DNA of 64,000 nucleotides, from NCBI RefSeq assembly GCF_019139815.1, contig NZ_CP077079.1, forward strand, positions 2,232,001 to 2,296,000, read 5' to 3'. The stretch is from Pseudomonas asgharzadehiana. GTDB lineage: Bacteria; Pseudomonadota; Gammaproteobacteria; Pseudomonadales; Pseudomonadaceae. The notes under the pieces are model-generated. The model saw nothing but the letters and a program-made list of their open reading frames with translations, made no database searches and was not told the origin of the DNA. The translations under genes and the position numbers were made by a program. Positions within the stretch are counted from its first letter, which is position 1, and each line of letters begins with the position of its first letter. Below are positions 17,905-26,490 of the stretch, piece by piece.

Positions 17905-19854
17905 TTACCCTGCAATAACCGGTTTTTTACCGCGCTTGGGGCTGGCCGCTGCTTTGCGTGATGCGGTTTTGCGCTTGTTTTTCCATGGCGTGGCGCCTTT
18001 GCCCGCCGGACTGGCGGGGCCGGTGATGGTCATGCGCATGCCATTGCAGCGCGCTACCTGTTTGCTCATCCAGGCAGCCTGCTTGGCGACGAATTCTTCC
18101 AGGCTCATCTCGCCGCTTTGCACCATGTCCAGCGCCTGCTCCCAGATGGCGGTGGTGCCAGGATCTGCGATGGCACGGGGTACCGCGTCGATTAGGCTGA
18201 ACGCCGCCGGGGTGGCCGATAGCGCCTTGCCGTTTTTGACCAGGTAGCCTCGGTCCAGCAGCCCTTGGATAATCCCGGCACGGGTGGCTTCGGTGCCGAT
18301 GCCGGTGGTGTCCTTGAGCTTTTGCTTGAGCAGCGGGTCCTCCACCAGTTTGGCGACGTTTTTCATCGCCTTGATCAGGTCGCCTTCGGTGTAGGGCTTG
18401 GGCGGTTGGGTCCACAGGTCCTTGAGGTTGACCTTGGCCACGGCATAGTCCTGGCCCTGCATCAGCGCCGGCAGGGCTTGCGGTGCGGGGGCCTCACGGC
18501 CCTTGGCTGGCGCCAGGGCTTCTGGCAGGGCGCGCTTCCAGCCCGGTTCGATGATGACTTTGCCCACCGCGCGCAACGCAAACCCGGCACAGTCGAAATC
18601 CGCCTGGGTGCGATCGTACTCATGGTTGGGCAGGAACTGCGCCAGGTACCGCGCGCGAATCAGCGTGTATACCGCGCGATGCTTGCCACTGAGTTGCCCC
18701 ACCTCCTTGCCGGCCCCGGTGGGGATGATGCCGTGGTGGGCGCTGACCTTGGCGTCGTTCCAGGCCCGTGAGCGACGCTGCGGATCGACATGGGGCATCA
18801 GCTCGGCCACCGCCGGGTCGGCGCGGCCCAGCGCGGCAAGAATCTTCGGGGCCTCGCTGTGCTGGCTCAATGGCAGGTAGCCGCAGTCACTGCGCGGGTA
18901 GGTGATGGCTTTGTGGGTTTCGTAGAGCGACTGGGCGATATCCAGGGTTTCCTGGGCGCCGAGGCCGAGCTTCTTGGAGCAGATCTCCTGCAGCGTGCCG
19001 AGATCGAAGGGCAGGGGCGCCACCTCGCGCATGCGCTCGGTGCGCAGTTTCAGCAGCCGGGCGCTGGCGGCATTGCTCATTGCATCGGCGGCTTCGCGGG
19101 CCAGTCGCGGGTTGAGGCAGCGACCTTGATCGTCGCAGGCGTCCTCGGCTGCGCGCCATTGCGCGGTGAAGGTCATGCGCGCGTGGCGCAGGTCCACATC
19201 GATGGCCCAGTAAGCCACCGGTACGAAATCGGCGATGCTGCGGTCGCGGTCCACCACCAGGCGTAAGGTCGGCGTTTGCACCCGGCCCACCGGCAACACA
19301 CCTTGATAGCCGGATTGACGTCCAAGCAGGGTAAACAGGCGGCTCATGTTCATGCCGATCAGCCAGTCGGCGCGCGAGCGGCCCAGGGCCGAGTGATACA
19401 GGCTGAACGTTTGCGCGCCGGGCTTGAGCGCCGCCAGGGCCTTGCGAATGGAGGCATCGTCCAGCGCCGACAGCCACAGGCGCTGAATCGGCCCGCGATA
19501 GCGGCAATGCTCCACCAGCTCGCGGGCGATCATCTCGCCCTCGCGGTCGGCGTCCGTGGCGATCACCAGTTCCTGGGCCTCCCCCAGCAAGCGCTTGACG
19601 GCCTTGAACTGGCTGGCGGTCTTGGGCTTGACCTGCATTTTCCATTTTTCCGGGACGATCGGCAGGTCGGCCAGCACCCAGCGTTTGTACTTGGCGTCGT
19701 AGGCATCGGGCGGGGCGGTTTCCAGCAGGTGGCCGATGCACCAGGTGACGGTGACCCCATTGCCCAGCCAGCAGCCGTCGCCGCGTCGGCTGGCACCGAG
19801 CACGGCCGCGATGTCCTTGGCCTGGGAGGGTTTTTCACAGAGGTACAGCCGCAT
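17905..19854 (-). CDS. topB: DNA topoisomerase III
   Basis: TopB is a type IA topoisomerase that decatenates DNA by passing single strands through an enzyme-linked break. The Toprim domain (MRLYLCEKPSQAKDIAAVLG, ATDADREGEMIARELVEH) is followed by the catalytic domain with the active-site tyrosine in AITYPRSDCGYLP and the DLGTLQEICSKKLGL-type stretch. From the ATG at 19854 the protein is 649 residues, the usual length. An open extension upstream of this start has no family sequence. The basic C-terminus (KNKRKTASRKAAASPKRGKK) probably binds DNA. Confidence 0.95.
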   Translation of the reverse strand: MRLYLCEKPSQAKDIAAVLGASRRGDGCWLGNGVTVTWCIGHLLETAPPDAYDAKYKRWVLADLPIVPEKWKMQVKPKTASQFKAVKRLLGEAQELVIATDADREGEMIARELVEHCRYRGPIQRLWLSALDDASIRKALAALKPGAQTFSLYHSALGRSRADWLIGMNMSRLFTLLGRQSGYQGVLPVGRVQTPTLRLVVDRDRSIADFVPVAYWAIDVDLRHARMTFTAQWRAAEDACDDQGRCLNPRLAREAADAMSNAASARLLKLRTERMREVAPLPFDLGTLQEICSKKLGLGAQETLDIAQSLYETHKAITYPRSDCGYLPLSQHSEAPKILAALGRADPAVAELMPHVDPQRRSRAWNDAKVSAHHGIIPTGAGKEVGQLSGKHRAVYTLIRARYLAQFLPNHEYDRTQADFDCAGFALRAVGKVIIEPGWKRALPEALAPAKGREAPAPQALPALMQGQDYAVAKVNLKDLWTQPPKPYTEGDLIKAMKNVAKLVEDPLLKQKLKDTTGIGTEATRAGIIQGLLDRGYLVKNGKALSATPAAFSLIDAVPRAIADPGTTAIWEQALDMVQSGEMSLEEFVAKQAAWMSKQVARCNGMRMTITGPASPAGKGATPWKNKRKTASRKAAASPKRGKKPVIAG

Positions 19855-19966
19855 GGTCGTCACATCAGATCGGGTTGATGCTGTGCAGGATGCGCAGTCA
19901 AGGCCGATTCGGCAACTATTATCTGTATGGATGTACAGCAATGTGTGTGGCTGGTTGAACTTTTAA

Positions 19967-19995
19967 TGTGAGAGGGGGCTTGCTCCCCTCCCACA
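19967..19995. repeat. Fluorescens-type extragenic palindrome
   Basis: TGTGAGAGGGGGCTTGCTCCCCTCCCACA is an imperfect palindrome of the abundant GTGGGAGGGGGCTTGC class. It stands between topB and the convergent-side end of the transporter gene. Confidence 0.65.
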
Positions 19996-20016
19996 GAGGT
20001 CGCGGTGTGTGTCGAA

Positions 20017-21639
20017 TCAGTTCTTATCGATATCCACATGCCGGGTTTCTTTGAGGCAGAACAACCCCACAATCAGGCTCACCCCGGTAATCACCACCGG
20101 GTACCACAAGCCGTAGAAGATATCCCCGGTATACACCACCAGCGCAAACGACACGGTCGGCAGGAACCCGCCAAACCAGCCGTTACCGATGTGGTAGGGC
20201 AGCGACATCGAGGTGTAGCGGATACGCGTCGGGAACAGCTCCACCATCAACGCCGCGAGCGGGCCGTAGCACATGGCCGCAATCAGGATCAGTGCGACGA
20301 TCAGCACCACCACCATCACTTTGTTGACCTGCGCCACATCCGCCGAACTCGGGTAGCCGGCCAGGGTCACGGCGCCACGCAGTGCTTGTTCGTCAAAGCC
20401 GTCGATGCGCACCTCACCGATGCTCACCTGCACCGGGCTGCCGGCAGGTGCGGCGACGCTGCTGTACGGCAGGCCTTGTTTGACCAGGAAGGTCTTGACC
20501 TTGTCGCATGGGCTGTCAAAACGCGCCTTGCCCACCGGGTCGAACTGGAAGGTGCAGGTGGCGGGGTCGGCGAGCACGGTGATCGGTGCCTGGCGGCTGG
20601 CCTGGTCCATCGCCGGGTTGGTGTAGTGCGCCAGGCTTTTGAAGATCGGGAAGTACAGCACGGTTGCCAGCAGCAGGCCGAGCATCAGCACCGGCTTGCG
20701 CCCGACTTTGTCCGACAGCCAGCCAAACAAGATGAAGAACGGTGCACCAATCACCACGCTGATGATCAGCAGCATGTTGGCCAGCGCCGGGTCCATCTTC
20801 AGGAACTGTGTGAGGAAGAACAGCACATAAAACTGCGCCGCGTAGAAGGTCACGGCTTGCCCGCCGTTGATGCTGAACAGCGCGATCAGCACCACCTTGA
20901 GGTTTTCCCATTTGCCGAACGACTCACGGATCGGCGCCTTGCTGGCCTTGCCTTCCTCTTTCATTTTCAGGAACGCAGGCGACTCATGCAGGCTCATGCG
21001 GATCCAGGTGGAAATGCCCAGCAGCACGATGGAGAACAGGAACGGAATCCGCCAGCCCCACACCTCGAACTGGTCACCGGTGAAGTAACGGCAGGCCAGC
21101 ACCACCAGCAGCGACAGCAGCAGGCCGATGGTCGCGGTGGATTGAATCCAGCTGGTGTGCAAGCCGCGCTTGCCGGCCGGCGCGTGTTCCGCCACATAGG
21201 TGGCCGCGCCGCCGTACTCGCCGCCCAGCGCCAGGCCTTGCAGCATGCGCAGCACGATCAGGATGATCGGGGCTGCGATGCCGATGCTCGCGTAATTGGG
21301 CAACAGTCCGACACAGAAGGTCGCCACGCCCATCAGGATGATGGTGACGAGGAAGGTGTACTTGCGCCCGATCATGTCGCCCAGGCGGCCGAACACCAAC
21401 GCGCCGAATGGGCGCACCACAAAGCCGGCCGCAAAGGCCATCAAGGCAAAGATAAACGCTGTGGTGTCGTTGACCCCGGCGAAGAATTGCTTGCTGATCA
21501 CCGCCGCCAGGGCGCCGTAGAGGAAAAAGTCATACCACTCGAACACCGTCCCCAGGGACGAGGCGAAGATGACTTTCTTGGAGTCGTTGCTGGTGCTCGC
21601 GTCGCGCGTCGAGCCCAGGGTTTGAGCGTGTTCTGACAT
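20017..21639 (-). CDS. MHS-family (metabolite:H+ symporter) MFS transporter
   Basis: The 540-residue inner-membrane protein has twelve predicted helices and the metabolite-H+ symporter signatures SSLGTVFEWYDFFLYG, GRLGDMIGRKYTF and GLALGGEYGGAATYVAEHAP, as in ShiA, ProP and KgtP. It is unusually long: a hydrophilic insertion of about 100 residues (near 345-445, with two cysteines) lies between helices in the second half. The gene is downstream of the GMC oxidoreductase on the same strand with a 65-base gap, so it probably imports or exports that enzyme's substrate or product. Substrate is unknown. Confidence 0.9.
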   Translation of the reverse strand: MSEHAQTLGSTRDASTSNDSKKVIFASSLGTVFEWYDFFLYGALAAVISKQFFAGVNDTTAFIFALMAFAAGFVVRPFGALVFGRLGDMIGRKYTFLVTIILMGVATFCVGLLPNYASIGIAAPIILIVLRMLQGLALGGEYGGAATYVAEHAPAGKRGLHTSWIQSTATIGLLLSLLVVLACRYFTGDQFEVWGWRIPFLFSIVLLGISTWIRMSLHESPAFLKMKEEGKASKAPIRESFGKWENLKVVLIALFSINGGQAVTFYAAQFYVLFFLTQFLKMDPALANMLLIISVVIGAPFFILFGWLSDKVGRKPVLMLGLLLATVLYFPIFKSLAHYTNPAMDQASRQAPITVLADPATCTFQFDPVGKARFDSPCDKVKTFLVKQGLPYSSVAAPAGSPVQVSIGEVRIDGFDEQALRGAVTLAGYPSSADVAQVNKVMVVVLIVALILIAAMCYGPLAALMVELFPTRIRYTSMSLPYHIGNGWFGGFLPTVSFALVVYTGDIFYGLWYPVVITGVSLIVGLFCLKETRHVDIDKN

Positions 21640-21704
21640 CGGGTAGCCCTCACAGTGATTATTTATTGTTGTTCCACTGTCGGCGCCGGGTACGGCGCCG
21701 CTAT

Positions 21705-23351
21705 TCAGATTGCATGAATCAGTTCTTTCTCCGGGGCGAGGCTCCTTGTAGGCGGCGAAAGGATCAGTTGCGCGGCTTTCTCCGCGATCATCAGCGTCGG
21801 TGAACAGGTGTTGCCGGAGGTGATACGCGGCATGATCGAGGCATCGGCGATGCGCAGGCCGGGTACGCCATGCACGCGCAATTGCGCATCGACCACCGCG
21901 TCTTTGTCGCTGCCCATGCGGCAGGTGCCCACCGGGTGAAAGATTGTCGTGCCGATACGCGCCGCGGCTTCGTGCAGTTGGGCTTCGGTCTGCAGTGAAT
22001 CGCCCGGTAGATATTCGACCGGGTTGAACTGGCCCAGGGCCGGGGCGGCGACGATGCGTCGGGTCAGGCGAATCGCATCGGCGGCCACGCGCAGGTCTTC
22101 GGGATGGCTGAGGTAGTTGGGCCGGATCAGCGGCGCATCCGCCGGGTTGGCCGAACGGATATCGATACGTCCACGGCTCTGCGGGCGCAGGTCACACACC
22201 GAGGCGGTGAACGCCGGGAACCCGTGCAACGGCTCGCCAAAACGCTCCAGGGACAGGGGTTGCACATGGTATTCAAGGTTGGCCGAGGTCTGCTCCGGGC
22301 CGGAACGGGCAAATGCACCGAGCTGGCTGGGCGCCATCGACAGCGGGCCGCTGCGGTCATACAGGTAGCGCAGGCCCATGCCCATCTTGCCCCATACGGA
22401 GCCGGCGATCTGGTTCAGGGTGCGGGCGTTTTCCAGCTTGTAGATCAGCCGCAGTTGCAGGTGGTCCTGCAGGTTACCGCCGACGCCGGGCAGGTCGTGC
22501 AGCACCTCGATGCCCAGCGGCTTGAGCACGCCGGCGGGGCCGATGCCCGAGTGTTGCAGAATGCCTGGCGAACCGACGGCGCCGGCGCAGAGTACGATTT
22601 CCTTGCGCGCCTTCCACTGCACCTGCTGGCCGTGCTGGCGCCCGACCACGGCTGAGGCGCGGCCGTTTTCCAGCAGTACGCGGCCTACTTCCACGCCAGT
22701 CAGCACGGTGAGGTTGGGCCGTTGGCGGATCGGCTTGAGAAACGCCTTGGCCGCGTTCCAGCGCACCCCGGCTTTCTGGTTGACCTGGAAGTAGCCGCAG
22801 CCCTCGTTGTCGCCCTGGTTGAAGTCATTGATAGGCGCGATACCGCTCTGCGCCGCCGCTTCACGGAAGGCATCAAGGATCGGCCACGATAATCGCTGTT
22901 GCTCGACCCGCCATTCACCGCCGTCGCTGTGGAACTCCGAGCTGCCGGCAAAGTGGTTTTCGCTTTGCTTGAACAGCGGCAACACGTCTTTCCAGGCCCA
23001 GCCGGAGTTGCCTTCGGCCGCCCAGCCGTCGTAGTCCCGGGCCTGGCCGCGCATATAAATCATGCCGTTGATGGACGAGCAGCCGCCCAGCACTTTGCCC
23101 CGTGGGTAACTCAGCGCACGCCCTTGCAGGCCTTCCTGGGCTTCGGTCTTGAAGCACCAGTCGGTGCGCGGGTTACCGATGCAGAACAGGTAGCCGACGG
23201 GGATATGGATCCAAGGGTAATTGTCGCGACCACCGGCTTCGAGCAGCAGCACGCGGTGGGCGGGGTTGGCGGACAGTCGATTGGCCAGCAGGCAGCCTGC
23301 GGGGCCGGCGCCTACTACCACGTAATCATATTCAGCAGCTGCAATGGGCAT
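21705..23351 (-). CDS. GMC-family FAD-dependent oxidoreductase (choline/alcohol dehydrogenase type)
   Basis: GMC enzymes oxidise alcohols with FAD. The N-terminal dinucleotide motif YDYVVVGAGPAGCLLANRLS, the GMC signature 1 (GKVLGGCSSINGMIYMRGQA), signature 2 (GAVGSPGILQHSGIGP) and the C-terminal catalytic histidine region (FHPVGTCRMG, ITSGNTCSPTLMIAEKA) are all present in 548 residues. It resembles BetA and AlkJ, but choline is not implied because no other bet genes are near. It forms a likely operon with the MHS transporter, with a LysR gene divergent. Confidence 0.92.
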   Translation of the reverse strand: MPIAAAEYDYVVVGAGPAGCLLANRLSANPAHRVLLLEAGGRDNYPWIHIPVGYLFCIGNPRTDWCFKTEAQEGLQGRALSYPRGKVLGGCSSINGMIYMRGQARDYDGWAAEGNSGWAWKDVLPLFKQSENHFAGSSEFHSDGGEWRVEQQRLSWPILDAFREAAAQSGIAPINDFNQGDNEGCGYFQVNQKAGVRWNAAKAFLKPIRQRPNLTVLTGVEVGRVLLENGRASAVVGRQHGQQVQWKARKEIVLCAGAVGSPGILQHSGIGPAGVLKPLGIEVLHDLPGVGGNLQDHLQLRLIYKLENARTLNQIAGSVWGKMGMGLRYLYDRSGPLSMAPSQLGAFARSGPEQTSANLEYHVQPLSLERFGEPLHGFPAFTASVCDLRPQSRGRIDIRSANPADAPLIRPNYLSHPEDLRVAADAIRLTRRIVAAPALGQFNPVEYLPGDSLQTEAQLHEAAARIGTTIFHPVGTCRMGSDKDAVVDAQLRVHGVPGLRIADASIMPRITSGNTCSPTLMIAEKAAQLILSPPTRSLAPEKELIHAI

Positions 23352-23390
23352 CTGAGGTCTCGCTTGTTTTTCTTATTGGCCCCATCCTAG

Positions 23391-23422
23391 TTGTTAGTTT
23401 TCGTCTTAAAAATGTTAGTTTT
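23391..23422. promoter_or_regulatory. Direct repeat TGTTAGTTTT between GMC and LysR genes
   Basis: TGTTAGTTTT occurs at 23392-23401 and 23413-23422, with a 21-base period, two helical turns, in the 129-base divergent promoter region. It is a candidate operator for the adjacent LysR protein. Confidence 0.35.
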
Positions 23423-23480
23423 TACCCAGCTGCTGTGCGTTTTTAAACAGCGCTGCCCAGGCTGATGGAATGGAGGCGAC

Positions 23481-24371
23481 ATGTTCGACTGGAATGACCT
23501 GCGGTTCTTTCTTGAGTTGCAGCGCAGCGGCCGCCTGCTCACCGCCGCGCAACGTTTGAAGACCACCCATGCCACCGTGGCGCGGCATATCGAGGCCATT
23601 GAAAAAAGCCTCGGCACGGCGTTGTTCGTGCAGCACGCCCAAGGCTACGAATTGACCCCCTCCGGCGAAGCCCTGCTCAAACACGCCGAAGCCATGGAAA
23701 ACGTCGCGCTGTTGGCCGAAGACGAACTCACCCATTGCGCCGCGCCCTTGGGCAAGATCCGCCTCGGCGTGGCCGAAGGCCTGGGTGTGATGTTTCTGGC
23801 CGGGCGCATGAGTGGGCTGTTCGAACGCTACCCGGGGTTGGAAGTGGAGCTGGTGGCGGTGCCGCGCTTTGTGAGCATCCTCAACCGCGAAGCGGAAATC
23901 AGCATCCACCTCGAACGCCCCAGCGTCGATCAACTGGTCACGCGCAAGCTTACCGATTACCGCCTCTCCCTTTACGCCAGCCGTGCCTACCTGGAGCGCA
24001 ATCCGCCGATTGAAAAGCGCGAAGATCTCGCGGCTCATTCGTGGATTGATTATGTGGACGACCTGCTCTTCAGCCAGGAATTGAAGTTCCTCAGCAGTTT
24101 CTGCCGCAACCCCAAAGTGGTGTTCCACAGCACCAGCGTCATCGCCCAGCAACAGGCGGCACGCTCGGGGTTGGGCATCGCGGTGCTGCCCTGCTTCATG
24201 GCCGCCGGCGACCCGGACCTGGTGGCATTGCTGCCCGAGGAGGGCATCCAGCGCAGCTACTGGATCAGTTCGCGCCGGGAGCTGCACAAGTCGGTGCGCC
24301 TGCGCGTGTTGTGGGATTACGTGGTGGAGTTGTGCGCGCGCGAGCAAAAGCTGTTGCTGGGCGAGGCCTGA
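23481..24371 (+). CDS. LysR-family transcriptional regulator
   Basis: The 296-residue protein has the LysR helix-turn-helix (DLRFFLELQRSGRLLTAAQRL, TTHATVARHIEAIEKSLG, LFVQHAQGYELTPSGEALL) and an effector-binding domain. The ATG at 23481 follows GGAGGCGAC. It belongs to the LysR branch that begins FDWNDLRFFLEL, often regulators of neighbouring dehydrogenases. Divergent orientation from the GMC/transporter pair suggests that it controls them. The inducer is unknown. Confidence 0.9.
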   Translation: MFDWNDLRFFLELQRSGRLLTAAQRLKTTHATVARHIEAIEKSLGTALFVQHAQGYELTPSGEALLKHAEAMENVALLAEDELTHCAAPLGKIRLGVAEGLGVMFLAGRMSGLFERYPGLEVELVAVPRFVSILNREAEISIHLERPSVDQLVTRKLTDYRLSLYASRAYLERNPPIEKREDLAAHSWIDYVDDLLFSQELKFLSSFCRNPKVVFHSTSVIAQQQAARSGLGIAVLPCFMAAGDPDLVALLPEEGIQRSYWISSRRELHKSVRLRVLWDYVVELCAREQKLLLGEA

Positions 24372-24457
24372 CCGATAAAACCGGCTGGGAAAGTGGCACG
24401 CCGTTAACGACTTCCTTGAGAGCCGGGGCGCTGTGGGCGGTCATGGGAGTGCCATCG

Positions 24458-25804
24458 TCAGAGAAACCAGCGGTATTCGCGCGCATTGATTTCTTGTTGA
24501 AAGGCCAGGTGATCCTGGCGTTTGTTCTCGCAGTACACGTCGACAAATTCGGCGCCAAGCTTATCGCGCAACACAGGTTGATGTTGCATGGCGCGCACGG
24601 CGTCGAGCATTTCCACGGGGAAGTCGGCGCCGCTGGTGCGGTCCTCGTTCAGGGGCGCGATGGGTTCCTGCCTGGCTTCAAGGCCATGTTCCAGGCCAAC
24701 AAGGATCGCCGCCAGCACCAGGTACGGGTTCGCGTCGGCACTGGCCAGGCGATGTTCGATACGCAAGTTACGCGGGTCGGACTCGGGGATGCGAACGCAC
24801 GCATCACGGTCTTCAAACCCCCAGCAGGCGCGGGTGGCGGCGTTCACGGTGCCGCCCAGGCGGCGGAAGGCGTTGTGGTTGGGCGCGAAGATCGGCATGC
24901 AGTGCGGCAGCAATTCCAGGCATCCGGCCACGGCATGGCGCAGCGGTTGCTGTTGGTGGGCCGCCAGCAGGTTATTGCCCGCACCGTCATAGAGACTCAC
25001 ATGCACGTGCATGCCACTGCCCGGAAATTGCAGGTACGGCTTGGCCATGAAACTGGCTCGGTAACCCTGCTTGAGCGCCACGCCACGGGTGCTGCGGCAG
25101 AACAGTGCGGCCCAGTCGGCGGCGCGCAGGCTGTCGTCCTGGTGGCCGAAGTTGATCTCGAACTGGCCCGGGCCGAGTTCGGCGGTGATCACCGTGATGT
25201 CGATGCCCTGGTCCCTGGCTGTCTGCGCCATGTCATTGAGCACCTCGCTGAAACGCGACAGCCGTTCGATATGCAGGTTGGGCTGGTCATCGGCATCGTC
25301 GCTCAGTGGGTCGCGGGCGAACTGCGGCAGGCCGTGGTCGAGTTTTTTGTCGAACAGGTAGAACTCCAGCTCAAACGCGACCACCGGATGAATACCTTTG
25401 TGGCGCAGGCGCTCGAGCACCTTGGCCAGCACTTCCCGAGGTTCGAATTCGATAGGCGCTTCGGTGCCGTCGGAGGTGATCAACATTTGCCCCAAGGGTT
25501 GCGATTCCCAGCTCACTGGCTTGAGCGTTCCCGGCACCAGGCGGCGGTTGGCGTCGGGGTCACCGTCGTTGAAGCAGTAATCGCCGATGTTGAACAAGCC
25601 ACCCTGAGCCCCGAGCAGCACTGCGTTCTGCGGCAGTTTCAACGGGCTGCCGGCGGCGACCTTTTCCAGCATCTCGATGGGGTAACGCTTGCCGTAGAAG
25701 TGTCCGGGTATATCCAGGGCGATCAGGTCGACATAACGCACGTCGGGATGCTGCTGGCGAAAGGTCCGTACTTCGGCGAGCAACGCGGGGGAATGGCTTT
25801 TCAC
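24458..25804 (-). CDS. Glutamine-synthetase-family enzyme, gamma-glutamylpolyamine synthetase-like
   Basis: The protein has the glutamine synthetase fold, with VAFELEFYLFD, SGMHVHVSLYDGAGNN, IFAPNHNAFRRL and FEDRDACVRIP metal and nucleotide sites. It aligns with PuuA/PauA-type enzymes, which ligate glutamate to putrescine or other polyamines at the cost of ATP, the first step of the gamma-glutamyl polyamine route. The start is GTG at 25804 after AGGAGCAACACCC, giving 448 residues; longer forms overlap the next gene. It lies 11 bases after a PuuR-like regulator gene. No other polyamine-degradation genes are adjacent, so another amine substrate is possible. Confidence 0.85.
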   Translation of the reverse strand: MKSHSPALLAEVRTFRQQHPDVRYVDLIALDIPGHFYGKRYPIEMLEKVAAGSPLKLPQNAVLLGAQGGLFNIGDYCFNDGDPDANRRLVPGTLKPVSWESQPLGQMLITSDGTEAPIEFEPREVLAKVLERLRHKGIHPVVAFELEFYLFDKKLDHGLPQFARDPLSDDADDQPNLHIERLSRFSEVLNDMAQTARDQGIDITVITAELGPGQFEINFGHQDDSLRAADWAALFCRSTRGVALKQGYRASFMAKPYLQFPGSGMHVHVSLYDGAGNNLLAAHQQQPLRHAVAGCLELLPHCMPIFAPNHNAFRRLGGTVNAATRACWGFEDRDACVRIPESDPRNLRIEHRLASADANPYLVLAAILVGLEHGLEARQEPIAPLNEDRTSGADFPVEMLDAVRAMQHQPVLRDKLGAEFVDVYCENKRQDHLAFQQEINAREYRWFL

Positions 25805-25815
25805 GGGTGTTGCTC

Positions 25816-26373
25816 CTAGTTGTAGACCCACAGCACGCGGGCGGGCAGGTCGGTCAGGTTGGCATAGCGGCAATGCGCAAAACTGGCCAGGTGAAAACTG
25901 TCGCCAGGGCCGAGGGTGACCGCATCGGCCTCATCCTCCACCCACAGCGTCAACTCGCCCTCCAGCACAAAACCGGCTTGCTCGGCGCGGTCGCTCATGG
26001 GCTGTTCACCGCTGTTGGCGCCGGGTGCCAGCAGGCTGTCGAGCATGGAAAAGGCACCGTTCATGCTGGGGGAGACCAGGATGTCGGTGATGCCGTTGGC
26101 GTAATACAGCGTGCGCCGCTCGTTGGGGCGGGTGATCCAGTCGACCGCCTTGGGTTTGGGCTGGCTGTAGAAATACGTGGTGGGCACATCAAGGGCGTGG
26201 CTGATGGCGGTGAGATCGGCCACGGTGGGGCGCGACAGGCCACGTTCGACCTGGGACACAAAGCCCACCGAACGTTCGATTTTTTCGGCAAGTTGGGCCA
26301 GGGTCAGCTTCTTGTGCTTGCGCAGATCGTGGATCAAGGCCGCGAGGGTAGCGAGTTCTTCTTGTGGTGTCAT
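25816..26373 (-). CDS. XRE-cupin regulator, PuuR-like
   Basis: Residues 1-65 form a helix-turn-helix (LAQLAEKIERSVGFVSQVERG, SRPTVADLTAISHALDVP), and the C-terminal half is a small cupin (FVLEGELTLWVEDEADAVTLGPGDSFHLASFAHC) that probably binds the inducing amine. PuuR of E. coli, with the same layout, represses polyamine-degradation genes. The ATG at 26373 (MTPQEELATL) is chosen; it lies inside a perfect palindrome that is probably its own operator. In-frame ATGs at 26397 and 26421 are less likely, as they precede the family sequence. The stop is 11 bases from the glutamine-synthetase-like gene. Confidence 0.88.
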   Translation of the reverse strand: MTPQEELATLAALIHDLRKHKKLTLAQLAEKIERSVGFVSQVERGLSRPTVADLTAISHALDVPTTYFYSQPKPKAVDWITRPNERRTLYYANGITDILVSPSMNGAFSMLDSLLAPGANSGEQPMSDRAEQAGFVLEGELTLWVEDEADAVTLGPGDSFHLASFAHCRYANLTDLPARVLWVYN

Positions 26374-26398
26374 GAAATTTACGTCTAAAAATTTCATG
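26371..26398. promoter_or_regulatory. Palindromic operator candidate at the PuuR-like gene start
   Basis: CATGAAATTT (26371-26380) and AAATTTCATG (26389-26398) are perfect inverted repeats separated by eight bases. A third half-site, AATTTCATG, is at 26414-26422. The palindrome covers the regulator's start codon, so binding would block its own transcription or translation. Confidence 0.6.
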
Positions 26399-26453
26399 AA
26401 AAAATACAGGATTAATTTCATGCTGGCAATGGCGAGCCAGGTCGTTGACTCCG

Positions 26454-26480
26454 GGTGGCGAGGGAGCTTGCTCCCTCACC
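26454..26480. repeat. Fluorescens-type extragenic palindrome
   Basis: GGTGGCGAGGGAGCTTGCTCCCTCACC is a REP-type palindrome between the end of the WG-repeat gene and the regulator promoter region. Confidence 0.6.
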
Positions 26481-26490
26481 GCAGCGGTGG

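Noticed and set aside
20005..21636. 543-codon frame antisense to the MHS transporter
   Set aside because: Mirror of a clear transporter gene; His/Gln-rich composition typical of antisense frames in high-GC DNA.
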